From Shinisaurus crocodilurus (taxonomy: Eukaryota; Chordata; Lepidosauria; Squamata; Shinisauridae), in NCBI GenBank assembly GCA_021292165.1, contig CM037878.1:290332971-290396970 (forward strand): DNA of 64,000 nucleotides, read 5' to 3'. The translations under genes and the position numbers were made by a program. Shown piece after piece: positions 39,955 to 50,224 of this stretch (the first letter of the stretch is position 1; the number at the start of each line of letters is the position of its first letter). Under the pieces are notes generated by a model. That model saw nothing but the letters and a program-made list of their open reading frames with translations. It had not been told where the DNA came from and did no database searches.

Positions 39955-40395
39955 AGAACATAGGAAGAGCCCTGCAGGATCAGACCAAAGAATGCCATCC
40001 AGTCCAGCATTCTGTTCACACAGTGGCCAACCAGCTGCCCCAATGGGAAACCTGCAAGCAGGACATGAGTGCAACAGCACCCTCCCGCCCATGTTCCCCA
40101 GCAAGTGCTGTACATAAGCATACTGCCTCTGATACTGGAGGTGGCATGTAGCCAATCAGGACTAGACTAGTAGCCATTGATAGGCTTCTCCTCCACGAAT
40201 TTGTCCAATCCCCTTTTAAAGCCCTCCAAATTGGTGGCCGTGACGGCATCCTGCGGAAGTGAGTTCCATAGTTGAACTCTGCGCTGTGTGAAGAAGCAGG
40301 CCTTCCTTTCATCTGTCCTGCGTCTCCCACCAATCAGCTTCATGGGGTGACCCCTTTGGGTTCTAGTGTTATGAGAGAGGGGGGGGAAATGTCTC
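39955..40395 (-). repeat. CR1-type LINE 3' fragment
   Basis: The minus-strand reading includes TDERKACFFTQRRVQLWNSL and NLEGFKRGLDKFVEEKPING, LINE ORF C-terminal style. The left part has GAACATAGGAAGAGCCCTGC, CAGTGGCCAACCAGCTGCCC and GCAGGACATGAGTGCAACAG like the other copies. Confidence 0.7.
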
Positions 40396-40967
40396 CCTGT
40401 CCACTCTCTGCACACCAGAGATTTTGTACACCCCCAAAGTCCCACCGATGGCCACGCACTCTTCCCCTGGGCCCCCTTCCCCCGACCACCGATAGTTTGA
40501 CGGTTTCCCTGTTTGCGTGCAGTTCCCCCCACCCCGCATTCTAAAAGGTTGAAATGCCTGTCCTAAGCCCTAGTTAATGGTAGCAAGAGAGCTTGAAGCT
40601 ACAATAGACTGGTATTTTGGGTATTTTGGCCCTGCCCCTTTGGCTCCACCCACCACTGGAATGCAGCCCCCCCCCGCCCGAGCATCTCCAAAATTAATTT
40701 TGGTCCTTGGGCTGAGAGAGGTCCAACGCCCCTGGTTTAGATAATCAAATCCCGATGCTCCTGGTGATCCTTTTTTCAGTTTACAAAATGATTTATAGTC
40801 TCACTGTGTTTGCCCTTACAACCACCCTGCAAGGTAGGCCTCTGTCATTCCCTTTCTACAGATGGTGAGCTGATGCTGAGAGCTAGCGGCTTGCTCAACA
40901 CCACTCAGGGACTCCTTGGGAGAGGTGGGGTTTGACCTGAAGCCTCGAGGAGGTGCGGCTGGACAGC

Positions 40968-41073
40968 CCTCTGTCGGGGATGCTTTGACCTGGATTCCTG
41001 CACTGAGCAGGGGGTTGGACTCGATGGCCTTGTAGGCCCCCTCCAACTCTACGTTTTCTATGATTCTATGATC
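40968..41073 (+). repeat. CR1 LINE 3' end
   Basis: CTGTCGGGGATGCTTTGACC, CAGGGGGTTGGACTCGATGG and terminal TCTATGATTCTATGATCC repeats. The opposite orientation to 34286-34667 with the same sequence. Confidence 0.75.
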
Positions 41074-41879
41074 CAAGCCCCCGCCCCTTCTTTGTCCAGA
41101 GGACATCCATCCTCCTCCTCAACATCATAGATGCTGGAGGACTCAAGGCAGGGGAAGGTTATCGTGTTCACACACTGCTTTGGACCTTCTCAGAGGCCAT
41201 GGCCTGGTCCAGCAAAGCAATGTCCATGTAAATGCGAGCATGCACGATGTTCACGCATCATGCAAAACAGTTCAGTAGGACATTACCCAGCTTGCCTTCT
41301 TTGCCAGTGTAAATCTGGGGCAGGGCTCTGTGTTTGAATCCAGCACCAAGCACTAAGGTGACATCGATACGATCCCTGGAGATGGGGACGATGCAGGCAG
41401 CTGCCGTTCGTGGTGGGCAGTGTCCTCACTTGACTTGGGACCTCGGCAAACCTCTTATACCCAAGCAGAGGCCGGCTCGCCTTCTTAAATCTGCTGACTT
41501 TGACGTCCAAACGTTCCCTTCTACGCTGCCTTTCCCTGTAAAGCTCAAGGCCTGGTGGCCCGATCTGGTCCGGTCCGGTCATTATCAGTTGGTGCATTAA
41601 AAATAGACGTTGACACATTGCGGGAACCTGGAATTTAATAAGGGGTCAGTGTGCTGCACCACCTGCTTTTGCTATTTAGAGAAGCTGGTTTGGTGACGTG
41701 AGCAAGGAAGACGGACACTGAGGTTGAGGTTAAGGTTAAGGGGAGAGGAAGGCTTCCCTTCAGGACCTTACCCTTTACAGCGGCCTTTACCCATCATAGT
41801 TCACTCAGGCCATGTGCTCTGGTGGTGCAGGTAGGAGCAGCTGTGTGGACACAGCCCAGCAGTTAGGGTAAATGTATGA

Positions 41880-42240
41880 CCCTTCAGCCACTCACGGGGC
41901 GCTCTCGTGGCTAGCGACGCTGGCGACTGGTTGGGGGAACGCCGGTCTGCTCCGACGCACAGCAGCGCTCCAGGGTTCGCCAGCGGGCGTCGGCGAGGCG
42001 GGTCTTTCCCCTCACCGAATCTCGTAATTAGTCGAGACGTACCCGTTCATAATGCTCACCGTCGTAGCGAGCCTGGATCGGCGTACTATGAATCCGCGAT
42101 TCAATTCGGAATTAAGTCCAGATATTGCACACGAGCACAAGCTTGTATACGTGGAACGAGATTTTATTTAAAAAAGAACTCCCGCCTGAGCTCACAGGGA
42201 TTAATTTGTTACTTTCCGAGTAAATAACAAATTCAGTCAG
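41880..42240. other. CpG-rich segment of unknown origin
   Basis: About 360 bases with unusually many CpG dinucleotides (for example CGTCGTAGCGAGCC, GGATCGGCGTAC, ATCCGCGATTC), unlike the depleted surroundings. The right edge has an imperfect inverted repeat around TTTCCGAG (AATTTGTTA and TAACAAATT). It could be a UCP3-strand 5' exon or promoter, since minus-strand GTGAGC and GTGAGT donors occur, or a recently inserted element. I cannot decide. Confidence 0.35.
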
Positions 42241-42348
42241 GGTAAGCTCACTACTACCTGCTACCAGATCCTTTCAACAGAAGATGCTAGCGCAGCTTTC
42301 TCCAACCTGGTGTCCTTTGGATGCGTAGGACTACAACTCCCACCATCT

Positions 42349-42742
42349 CAAGGAGTGCCTCCAGCAACATCAAGTAGGCCGCTCAACAAGGTCTGCCACG
42401 GACGGCCTTCTCCTTATCCCATCAGCCAGAGCAGTCAGGCTGGTGGGGACTAGGAAGAGGGCCTTCTCTGTGGCGGCCCCCACATTATGGAACTCCCTCC
42501 CTAGTGACCTTCGCCATGCCCCCTCCGTGATGAGCTTCCGCCGTGCATTAAAAACATGGCTGTTCAGGCGGGAATATGGGGTGGGTTAGGTTTTTAATGA
42601 GAATTTTTAATATTGTTTTAATTATTATATTTTATTGTGTTTTATTGTATTTTAATTGTACATCGCCCAGGGTGGCCGGGTGACCGGCCAGATGGGCGAT
42701 TGATAAATATAATAAATAAATAAATAATAAATAAATAAATCT
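42349..42742 (+). repeat. L2-like LINE 3' end (plus copy)
   Basis: Near-identical inverted partner of 18988-19405: GTGGCGGCCCCCACATTATG, CGCCGTGCATTAAAAACATG, TGGCCGGGTGACCGGCCAGA and the (AAATA)n tail. A further tail-only copy in reverse lies near 44815-44890. Confidence 0.75.
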
Positions 42743-43049
42743 CCAGCCAGCGTGGGGATTAGGGGATTTCTGGTACAGCACGTCTGGAAGGCACAGGGCT
42801 GGGGAGGGTTGTGGTGGGGGCTGAACCAGGAACCTTCTGCATGCAAAGCAGGTGCTCTACCATTGGCCGGACTCATCCGCAACCCTTCAGATTGCAAGTT
42901 GCATCGGTTGCTTGAGTGCGGCTCCGCATAAACTCCCCGCACCTAGAAAACTAGCTGGTCAGGCAGGTGGCTGAGCTAGAACTGAGATATATCTTCAGGC
43001 ATATCTTCAGCTCCAGCTGGGGTGTGGCTGTAGCCAGAGGAAAACAAAG

Positions 43050-43190
43050 TGCTACAGGGGAGCCTGAGGACATCCTGAACAGCCCCGAACAGCCTGATCT
43101 CGTCTGGTCTCGGAAGCTAAGCAGGGTCGGGCCTGGTTAGGCCTTGGATGGATGGGTGACCGCCTTGGAATACCAGGTGCTGCAGGGGGA
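43050..43190 (+). pseudogene. 5S rRNA-derived sequence
   Basis: CCTGATCTCGTCTGGTCTCG, GAAGCTAAGCAGGGTCGGGC, CTGGTTAGGCCTTGGATGG and GAATACCAGGTGCTGCAGG follow vertebrate 5S rRNA nearly base for base, with small insertions such as a duplicated GGAT. It is directly followed by a tRNA-type SINE, so it is a 5S-headed SINE or pseudogene rather than a working 5S gene. Confidence 0.75.
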
Positions 43191-43191
43191 G

Positions 43192-43395
43192 GGACCAGAG
43201 CTCAGTGTGACGGAGCACCTGCTTTGCATGCGGAAGGTCCCAGGTTCGATCCCCGGCCTGTCCAGGTAAGGGCTTGGAAAAAAATCCAGTCTGAAACCCT
43301 GGAGAGACGCTGCCAGTCGGTGTCGGCAATACTTGGGCTGGATGGACCCATTGGTCTGACTCAGTCTAAAGGCAGCTTCCTATGTTCCTATATAC
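43192..43395 (+). mobile_element. tRNA-derived SINE, complete
   Basis: The head has AGCACCTGCTTTGCATGCGG and the B box GGTTCGATCCC. The body has CTGAAACCCTGGAGAGACG, CTGCCAGTCGGTGTCGGCAA, GGCTGGATGGACCCATTGG, AAAGGCAGCTTCC and the end TATGTTCCTATA. The terminal ATGTTCCTAT resembles the 3' ends of the CR1-type fragments here, suggesting which LINE moves it. Confidence 0.8.
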
Positions 43396-43479
43396 TGGGA
43401 GATCGTTGTACGTCAATGCAAAAGAGCAAACACCTGACAACAAGCAAAGAGTGAAAGGTATTTAATTTATTGAACAGCA

Positions 43480-43595
43480 TGATACGTGTTTTTAAATTTT
43501 ATATTTTATATTGTATTTTATGATATTAACTGTTGTAAACCGCCCAGAGAGCTTCGGCTATTGGGCGGTATAAAAATGTATTAAATAAATAAATA
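43480..43595 (+). repeat. LINE 3' tail
   Basis: GTAAACCGCCCAGAGAGCTT, CGGCTATTGGGCGGTATAAA and (AAAT)n. The best preserved of three tails of this type in the window. Confidence 0.65.
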
Positions 43596-43611
43596 AATAC
43601 ATACATCAGTG

Positions 43612-44116
43612 TTCTAGGAGGAACCAATGCTTAAGGAAGTTACTTTTAAATGGCACATCAGTGCTTTTTTTTTTTTATTTTCCCCACATGTGATCAGAGA
43701 TAATTACCTCACTGTATTCTTTGTTTTCCTGGAATTCCTAACCACTGACCTGAATGAGATGTGGCAGTGCTGTTAACGGATGGAAATGCTACATTTACAG
43801 AAAAAGATGCATCTCCCTGGCATGTATAGATACTAAAGGCAGAGGAACAGTTTAGGCCCCCTGCAGCTGGCAGCCATAAATCCTAGCATAATCCAGGTAA
43901 TTCTGATTATCCCAGTGGGGCATTATGAAGACAACACTAATAAAATAGGGGATGAACAAGCTTCCGAACGAGGGAATACGTTTTTTTTTTTTTTTTAATT
44001 GTTGCCAAGTTTGAACTGTAAATCACCTTGGGGGTTCTATTTGGGCCTAAAGACAGCTCATAAATTTATAAATAAACAAACAAATAAATAAGTAAAATCC
44101 CAGCCTTGCTCTCTGC
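43612..44116 (+). repeat. 510-bp dispersed repeat, copy B
   Basis: Second copy of 27349-27858, same orientation, 16.3 kb away. It differs by a few substitutions and poly-T length. It includes GCAGCCATAAATCCTAGCAT and ends GCCTTGCTCTCTGC. Confidence 0.7.
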
Positions 44117-44248
44117 TATACATGTTGACTTGGAAGTACGGTACATTCCTCTGCAATTCAGCAGGCTTTGCTCCCAGGCAAGTGTGCATAGGTAAGACTC
44201 CAGTGCTGTCTTCTGGATCAGAGTTGGCAGACTTGATGGATTTACTTA

Positions 44249-44375
44249 GAGAGCAATCCTATGCACGTTCAGTCAGAAAAAAAAGTCCTACAATTACCAG
44301 CATTTCCCAGCCAGGAATACTGGAAATTGTAGGATTTTTTCCCCCTGTCTCAACAAGCAGCATTGGGTTGGGTCT
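44249..44375. mobile_element. Diverged type B palindromic MITE
   Basis: Begins GAGAGCAATCCTATGCACG after TTA and ends near GGTTGGGTC before TTTA. The arms CCTACAATTACCAGCATTTC and GGAAATTGTAGGA form the usual hairpin. Older than the other B copies. Confidence 0.6.
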
Positions 44376-44779
44376 TTAGATTTTTAACTAAACACCCCTG
44401 AGATCTGCCAACCAAAGCCAGGTGCAAAAGACATAGGGAGGCATCCAGTGAAACCCTTCTGCTGACGGAACACCTTCCATCAGCAGAACAGGGAGGGGGT
44501 GACCCCCCACCCCCCCCCTTAAACCTCCTCTACAGGTTTGGGGGACCCTCAGAACAGATTTCGGGGGGCAGGGAGCTGCAGGGACAAGCAGAGGAGGAGA
44601 AAGTCCTGTTGCACGAGCAAAAGTCCACTTGCACGATGTTGGATTTTGCCCATACACTTAGAATCAAAGAACACGGATACCCTGAGCACATTCTAGCCAA
44701 GGAATTTGTTTTCAGTACAGGCCTGTAGCCAGCCTAAAAGTTTGGGGTGTGTGTGTGTGTGCCAAAAAAGTAGGTGGCA

Positions 44780-44813
<34 letters not shown>

Positions 44814-44930
44814 GCATTTATTTATCGCCCATCTGGCCGGCAAACCAGCCACCCTGGGCGATGTACATAAGATAAAAACAGGATAAAATACATTAAAACA
44901 GTATATATATATATATATATATATATATCT
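44780..44930. repeat. ATT and TA microsatellites around a LINE tail
   Basis: An ATT repeat at about 44780-44813, then a reversed L2-like tail (TTATCGCCCATCTGGCCGG), then a TA repeat at about 44903-44928. Confidence 0.7.
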
Positions 44931-45820
44931 GGTTTGCAGACCTTTTAAAGACAAAATTGTAAACTGTTTAATTGCTTGTAAAAAAAAAGTTTAGGGAGGC
45001 AGAGAAAATTTAGGGGGGGCAGCCGCCTCCCACCAGTCCACCTCTAGTTACAGACCCATTTCAGTACTAGAACTGAACCAGGCTCAGAATTCGTCCACAC
45101 AAAAGTCCATGCCTGGTTGCTCAAAGCCTTCTTCACTTCAGCAGTCTAATCTAGGTGGGAAAAGCCATTTCCTTGTTACTGTTAAACAATTGGGAGTCAG
45201 AAACCCTTGCTAATCTACTGCAAATCACCTGGAGATCTACTGGTAGATTCCACTTTACATTCTACCCACTCCTACAAGTTTGCACAGAGAGAGACCTCTA
45301 AGAGGAACAGTTTGTTCTGTCAATTTACAGCTGACAGCGAACCCAGGAGAAGAGGAAGACGCACAACTGTAGCTACATCATTGCATTTCTCACTGTAAAT
45401 AGCTTATCGGTTCCTTTTCCTTGTAACAGTGTTGCAAGGGTGTTCTTTGGATCAGGGCCTCGCAATCAAAAGGCAGAACAGGGTGGGCTCAAGGCTTGGC
45501 CTGCCAGCCCCTTATTGAGTTTCTGGGACATCCAGTTCAGGGGCGGTGCGTCACTTGTTTATGGAACTCCAAGATATTTGATAGCGTCATCATTGCAATC
45601 CACCCTTGTGGCTGACAAGGAAGTAAATTAAAATCCCTCCATTATCTGAGCTGTAGGGGGGGAGTGAGAAGCGAAGAAGAACTCGGACAATGCGCTTGTG
45701 GATGGAGGAGATCCAAGGATGGCCAAAGGGGCTCCAGTCCACAAAACTGTCAAGTGTTACAGCTGCGCTTTGCGTGGGCTGGGAGTCTGTGGTGGGTCAG
45801 GCCATGAGCATCTTTTATCT

Positions 45821-45960
45821 CAGCCTTCCCCAACCTGGTGCCCTCCAGATGTGTTGGACTACAATTTCCATCATACACAGCCAGCGGAGTTGTAGTCCAA
45901 CACATCTAGAGGGCACCAGGTCATCTCCAGCCTGGAGGACACTAGGTTAGGGGAAGGCTG
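45821..45960. mobile_element. Type C palindromic MITE
   Basis: 140 bp, ends CAGCCTTCCCCAACCTGG and TTAGGGGAAGGCTG, with near-matching 8-bp flanks TTTTATCT and TTTTATAG. The interior repeats GGACTACAATTTCCATCAT and GGAGTTGTAGTCCAACACAT and an extra partial copy of the right arm. Confidence 0.7.
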
Positions 45961-47629
45961 TTTTATAGGGTCACAATGTGACCGTCACATGTACAACCAG
46001 GAAGGTGCTACTGCACCCGTGTCCTACTTGTGGGTTTCCCCATTAGGGCAGCTGTCTGGTACCCTGTGTACATGGGTCGTGTCAAGGAGGGCCATCTGGG
46101 CACGGGCCCCAGATCTTCTGAGCTGTGCCCCGGATCTTTGGAGCTACCCCAATTGCCATCATCTGCCTTAATACAAGCCTGCTTCCTCCCTCTGAACTCA
46201 GTAGCCTTGCAGTTACTAGGAGACCTTAGGACTCACTCCTTTAGCAGACTAATAGGGAGTGTAGTGTGAAGGTACCAGCCTTTCAAACTAGAGGGGAGAC
46301 GGCCACCTTCCCTTCCACAGTCTGCTCATTATTTTCATTAGGTACAAAATTGCCTAACAGCTCCTGTCAGCCAGCTTTCTCGGAATGTGCCTGACTCTGC
46401 AGAGACCTGCCCAGCCAGTTCCAACTGGGCAATTGCTCTTGTGCCCTGAGCCATTGTAGGCAGTGAGGCCCTGACAAGAGGAAAAACAAGCACATTGGCT
46501 GCTCACATATCAAATGGAGAGCCAGAGGCCTTCCTCATCTGTTGCTTTCTCCAAGCCGGGCCAGGCCTTGGGGGAAAACAGAAGCTTGGGGGGAAAACAG
46601 AAGCTTGCAAAAAGGCTTTGACCGAACAGCGGTGTCCGAATTTGGAGCAAGGTAATGTATGAGTGTATGGCTTGCCTTGGCTTGCTGGAGTGTGTCTGGA
46701 GCTCCTTGGCTCTTTAATCATCTTTCTAGGAGTGCACCTGCTTTTTGCATGATCCATGTGGCCAGATTCTGGTGGGTGCATGGTCCTCCTTGGCATTGGG
46801 GTCTTGCACTTGGCTAGAGAACGGTGAATGGATGTGTGAGGAGGATGGGGGCTTCTTGCTTTTTTGTATTCCAAAGCCACAATGCCTTGTGGCACCTTAA
46901 AGACTCACAAATTTAGTGTGGCATAATAAGCTTTCATGGACTGTCCACTGTACAGAAAGTTATTTTGAAAGGTGTTGCTTTTCATGTAACTGGAGAAAAA
47001 TGGCCCTTGCTGAAATAAAGGTAAAGGAGCCCTGATCATTGTTGCATATATGCCCTCCCTGGATTAGCTGGCTTTTTGCCCACCTGTGCTTCCCCTCCTG
47101 CTGCCCCCCCCCAAATCTTTCTGCCTGAGTTTTCCCCCCTGAAATCAAATGCCCTCCTCTCCCCTGTCCATACATTCCTTTTTACAAATTGTGTGTAGAG
47201 CAAGTTTAATGGGGGTTACTCCCTAGTAGTTGTGTAAGTTTGCAGCCTAAGAACATGGGTCACTATAGTCTACAATATATTCCCACACTCTCCCTCGCCA
47301 GTATGCCATGTTCAGTTTGCAATTCATCTTTGCTGGTCCCAACATGCCACCGTCCCCACCTGGTTTTGGGCCTGAAAGACCGAGGAAAAGTGTGAGCACA
47401 TGGAGGGGAAGTTTCAAGCAAGCACGATTTCTGACATGGTACAGGTTTTTTTTTTTCATGAAAGCAAGCAAGAAGTTAATTAGCTTGCCTTCTATAAAAT
47501 TCAAATTATAGTAATTATTTCTAATTATGCACATATATCTGCAGATTATGTAAATTAGCACATGTGAATTTGAGCAATTTTTTGTCCTATGGGCCTGAGC
47601 CGGATCTTTTAGGTACCTAGCACCGCCCC

Positions 47630-47705
47630 TGCCTGTGTGAACAGAATGCTGGACTAGATGGATCCTTGGTCTGATCCAGGAGGGCTCTTCTTATGTTCTT
47701 ATTCA
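47630..47705 (+). repeat. CR1-type LINE terminal fragment
   Basis: GTGTGAACAGAATGCTGGAC, CTTGGTCTGATCCAGGAGGG and the end repeat TCTTATGTTCTTAT. Only the last 75 bases of the LINE. Confidence 0.6.
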
Positions 47706-48739
47706 CACGAAGCGTAGCAGAAAGTCCATAGTGTGTGTGCCTGGCGGTGTGGAAAATTATGACTGGCTGAGGGAGTATAATAATCATAATTGAGCTGTGT
47801 AGCTTTCTAGGCCATGGAATATAGACCAGCAAGGTTAATATGACAACAAAATGATTGCCTTCCTGGACCAGACCAGAGTCCATCCAGCCTAGCAGTTCCC
47901 AACCTGGTGACCTCTAGATATGTTGGACTACAGCCTCAATCATCCCCTGCCAGCTGGGGCATGCTGGGAGTTATAGGCCTTTTTTCTGTCTAAACGCGCA
48001 TGGGATTGCACCCTGAATGAATTGACTTGGATTATAAAAGCTTGTCAGGGAGGGAGAGGTATGTCAAATCTGAGCAAGAATGGAAGTGGAGTAAACAATT
48101 CTGGAATGGCCAACAAATCACAATTGGTAATCCATTCCCCTTGATATAAGGCTGAGGTTTGGTATGAACATATGATGGATGAGTACATAAATAAATGGGG
48201 TATAGGTTTTTTATGCCCCCCCCCTTTTCTTTATGTTATTCAAATGATGGGACTTGGACAGTTTTTATTTTTTTCTTGCTCTTATTGTCTAATGATTTGG
48301 AAACACTAGGATGATGCAATTGTTTTGCATCATTTCCTCTCTCTTTGGCTGTTTTAAACGTTAGAAAATAAGTACAATGTTCTAAAAAGCCAGTCCTCTG
48401 AACACCCACCTTTAGGGTGTTGAAAGTGTCTGTTTACAGTCCCATTGGAGGTTTGAAGGACAGGGTGCGAGAACGGCCATGGAGTCAGCTGTTTTTGTCC
48501 TCCTGAGTTGGTTTTCAAAGACAGCCGAAGAAAGGCTATGCTATGCTAGCCTTTCCCAGCCTGGTGCCTCATAGATGTATTGGACTATATTTGGAGCATG
48601 CTGGCTGGAGAGGATGGGATTTGTAGTCCAACATATCTGGAGGGCAGCTGGTTGGGAAAAACTTGTCTTGGCCAACAGAGGCAATATAGAGAGAGTAGCT
48701 GCTACATTCTTTTGCAGCTGGGGTGCAAAGATGAATAGA

Positions 48740-48844
48740 AGTAAATTTCTTCCTCCCTGAAGAGGCAACGAGGATGCCAAAGTTCTCCTGAGCTATAGAA
48801 TATTCCTGAACTGGCCTCCGCGCAGGTGCAGAGACCACGAAGAA
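48740..48844. repeat. Fragment like the DIRS element terminus
   Basis: CCTGAGCTATAGAATATTCC, then GGCCTCCGCGCAGGTGCAGA and GACCACGAAGAAGAA align with 63088-63170 (CCTCAGCTATGGAACCTTCC, GCTCCAGGCAGGCGCAGAG, GACCACGAGGAAGAA). It is a detached terminal fragment of the same family. Confidence 0.5.
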
Positions 48845-49400
48845 GAACATAAGAGCCCTGCTGGATCAGGCCAAGGGTCCATCTAGATCAGCATTCTGTT
48901 CGCACCATGGCCAACCAGCTGCCCACGGGAAACCCACAAGTAGGACATGAGTGCAACAGCACCCTCCCACCCATGTTCCCCAGCAACTGGTGTACAGAGG
49001 CAGACTGCCTCTGATACTGGAGGAAGCACATAGCCAATCAGGACTAGTGGCCATGGATAGCCTTCTCCTCCATGAATTTGCCAATCCCCTTTTAAAGCTG
49101 TCCAAATTGGTGGCCATCACTACATCTTGTGGAAGTAAGTTCCACAGTTTAACTCTGTGCTATGTGGAAAAAAAAAAACTTCCTTTTATGTGTCCTGAAT
49201 CTCCCACCAATCAGCTTCATGGGATGACCCCACTGGGTTCTAGTATAATGAGAGGGAGAAAAATGCCTCCCTGTCCACTTTCTCCACACCGTGCATAATT
49301 TTGTACACCTCTATCATATCTCCCTTCACTCGCCTTTTTTCTAAGCTAAACAACTCCAGCTGCTGTAACCTTTCCTCACAGGGGAGCTGCACAGAAGCAA
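48845..49400 (-). repeat. CR1-type LINE 3' part
   Basis: The longest copy of this LINE here. The minus-strand frame has CEERLQQLELFSLEKRRVKG and DMIEVYKIMHGV, close to the CR1 ORF2 end, then the non-coding part with TTGGTGGCCATCACTACATC and GGACATGAGTGCAACAGC (plus strand). Truncated at the 5' end. Confidence 0.75.
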
Positions 49401-49581
49401 AGGGCTTTATTATGGAAGAAGACAAGTGATATTTTAAAAAGTATTGTAGTGACTTCTGTACTCCTCAAGAGAAATGGCGGCCTTTTTCAGTGACAGCAAA
49501 ATGCCCTTCATAGTCTTCCAAGGCCCAGTTCATGCACCACAGAGGTCATGCCACCTGGCTGTAAGCTGTTTGTGTGAAGAA

Positions 49582-49823
49582 GGAGCCAGTGTGGCGTAGT
49601 GGTTAGAGTGTTGGACTAGGACTCAGGAGATCTGGGTTCTAGTCCCCGCTTGGCCATGAAACTCACTGGGTGACTTTGGGCCAGTCACTGACTCTCAGCC
49701 TAACCTACCTCACAGGGTTGTTGTGAGGATAAAATGGAGAGGAGGAGGAGGAGGATTATGTAAGCCGCCTTGGGTTCCTTGCAGGAAAAAAGGTGTGGCA
49801 TAAATATAATAATAATAAAAAAA
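49582..49823 (+). mobile_element. Sauria-type SINE
   Basis: GAGCCAGTGTGGCGTAGTGG, GATCTGGGTTCTAGTCCCC, CTCAGCCTAACCTACCTCAC, GGATTATGTAAGCCGCC and an AAT tail. Full length. Confidence 0.9.
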
Positions 49824-50224
49824 GACGCTCCTCCACCTCATGATGGCCATTCTGACCACATCATTACAGTCCTCTCACCCCACGGAGTGACAGAGTGCAA
49901 GTGACTGATCCAAGGCTTCTCAAGGAAACTGGCATGCCTCTGTATGCTACTTGCTGGGGAACACGAAGCGGGAGGGCGCGATTGCGCTCCAGTTGGCCAC
50001 TGTGGGAACGCAACGCTGGTTTGGAGAGGCTTTTGGTTCAGTTCAGCAGGGCTCTAACTGCAGTAGGGCAGTAAGCAGAACCTGTGGGATCCCCCTCCTC
50101 CAACTTCCCAGGAGGGCAATTTCCTGCTCCAGGCCATCTGCTGTGCCCAATAGGAAATTTCAGCATCATACAAGTGACTGTTGCATGAAACATAATGTAA
50201 TTATTAAAGAAATATGCTCAAGGT

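Larger units (their letters stand above)
38213..50224. other. UCP3 upstream region
   Basis: Contains the unidentified UCP3 promoter and 5' exon(s), then repeats listed separately. No further coding exon was recognised before the 3'UTR ending near 50225. At 38690-38835 there is an inverted-end DNA-transposon fragment (TTCTTAACTCGGGGACTGCC at its right end). Stretches with nothing recognised are about 38.3-38.65, 38.9-39.9, 41.1-41.85, 45.05-45.8, 46.0-47.6, 48.0-48.5 and 49.85-50.2 kb. Confidence 0.5.

Noticed and set aside
43050..43190. A functional 5S rRNA gene
   Set aside because: It has insertions in the conserved region and is fused to a SINE. Working 5S genes are in tandem arrays.
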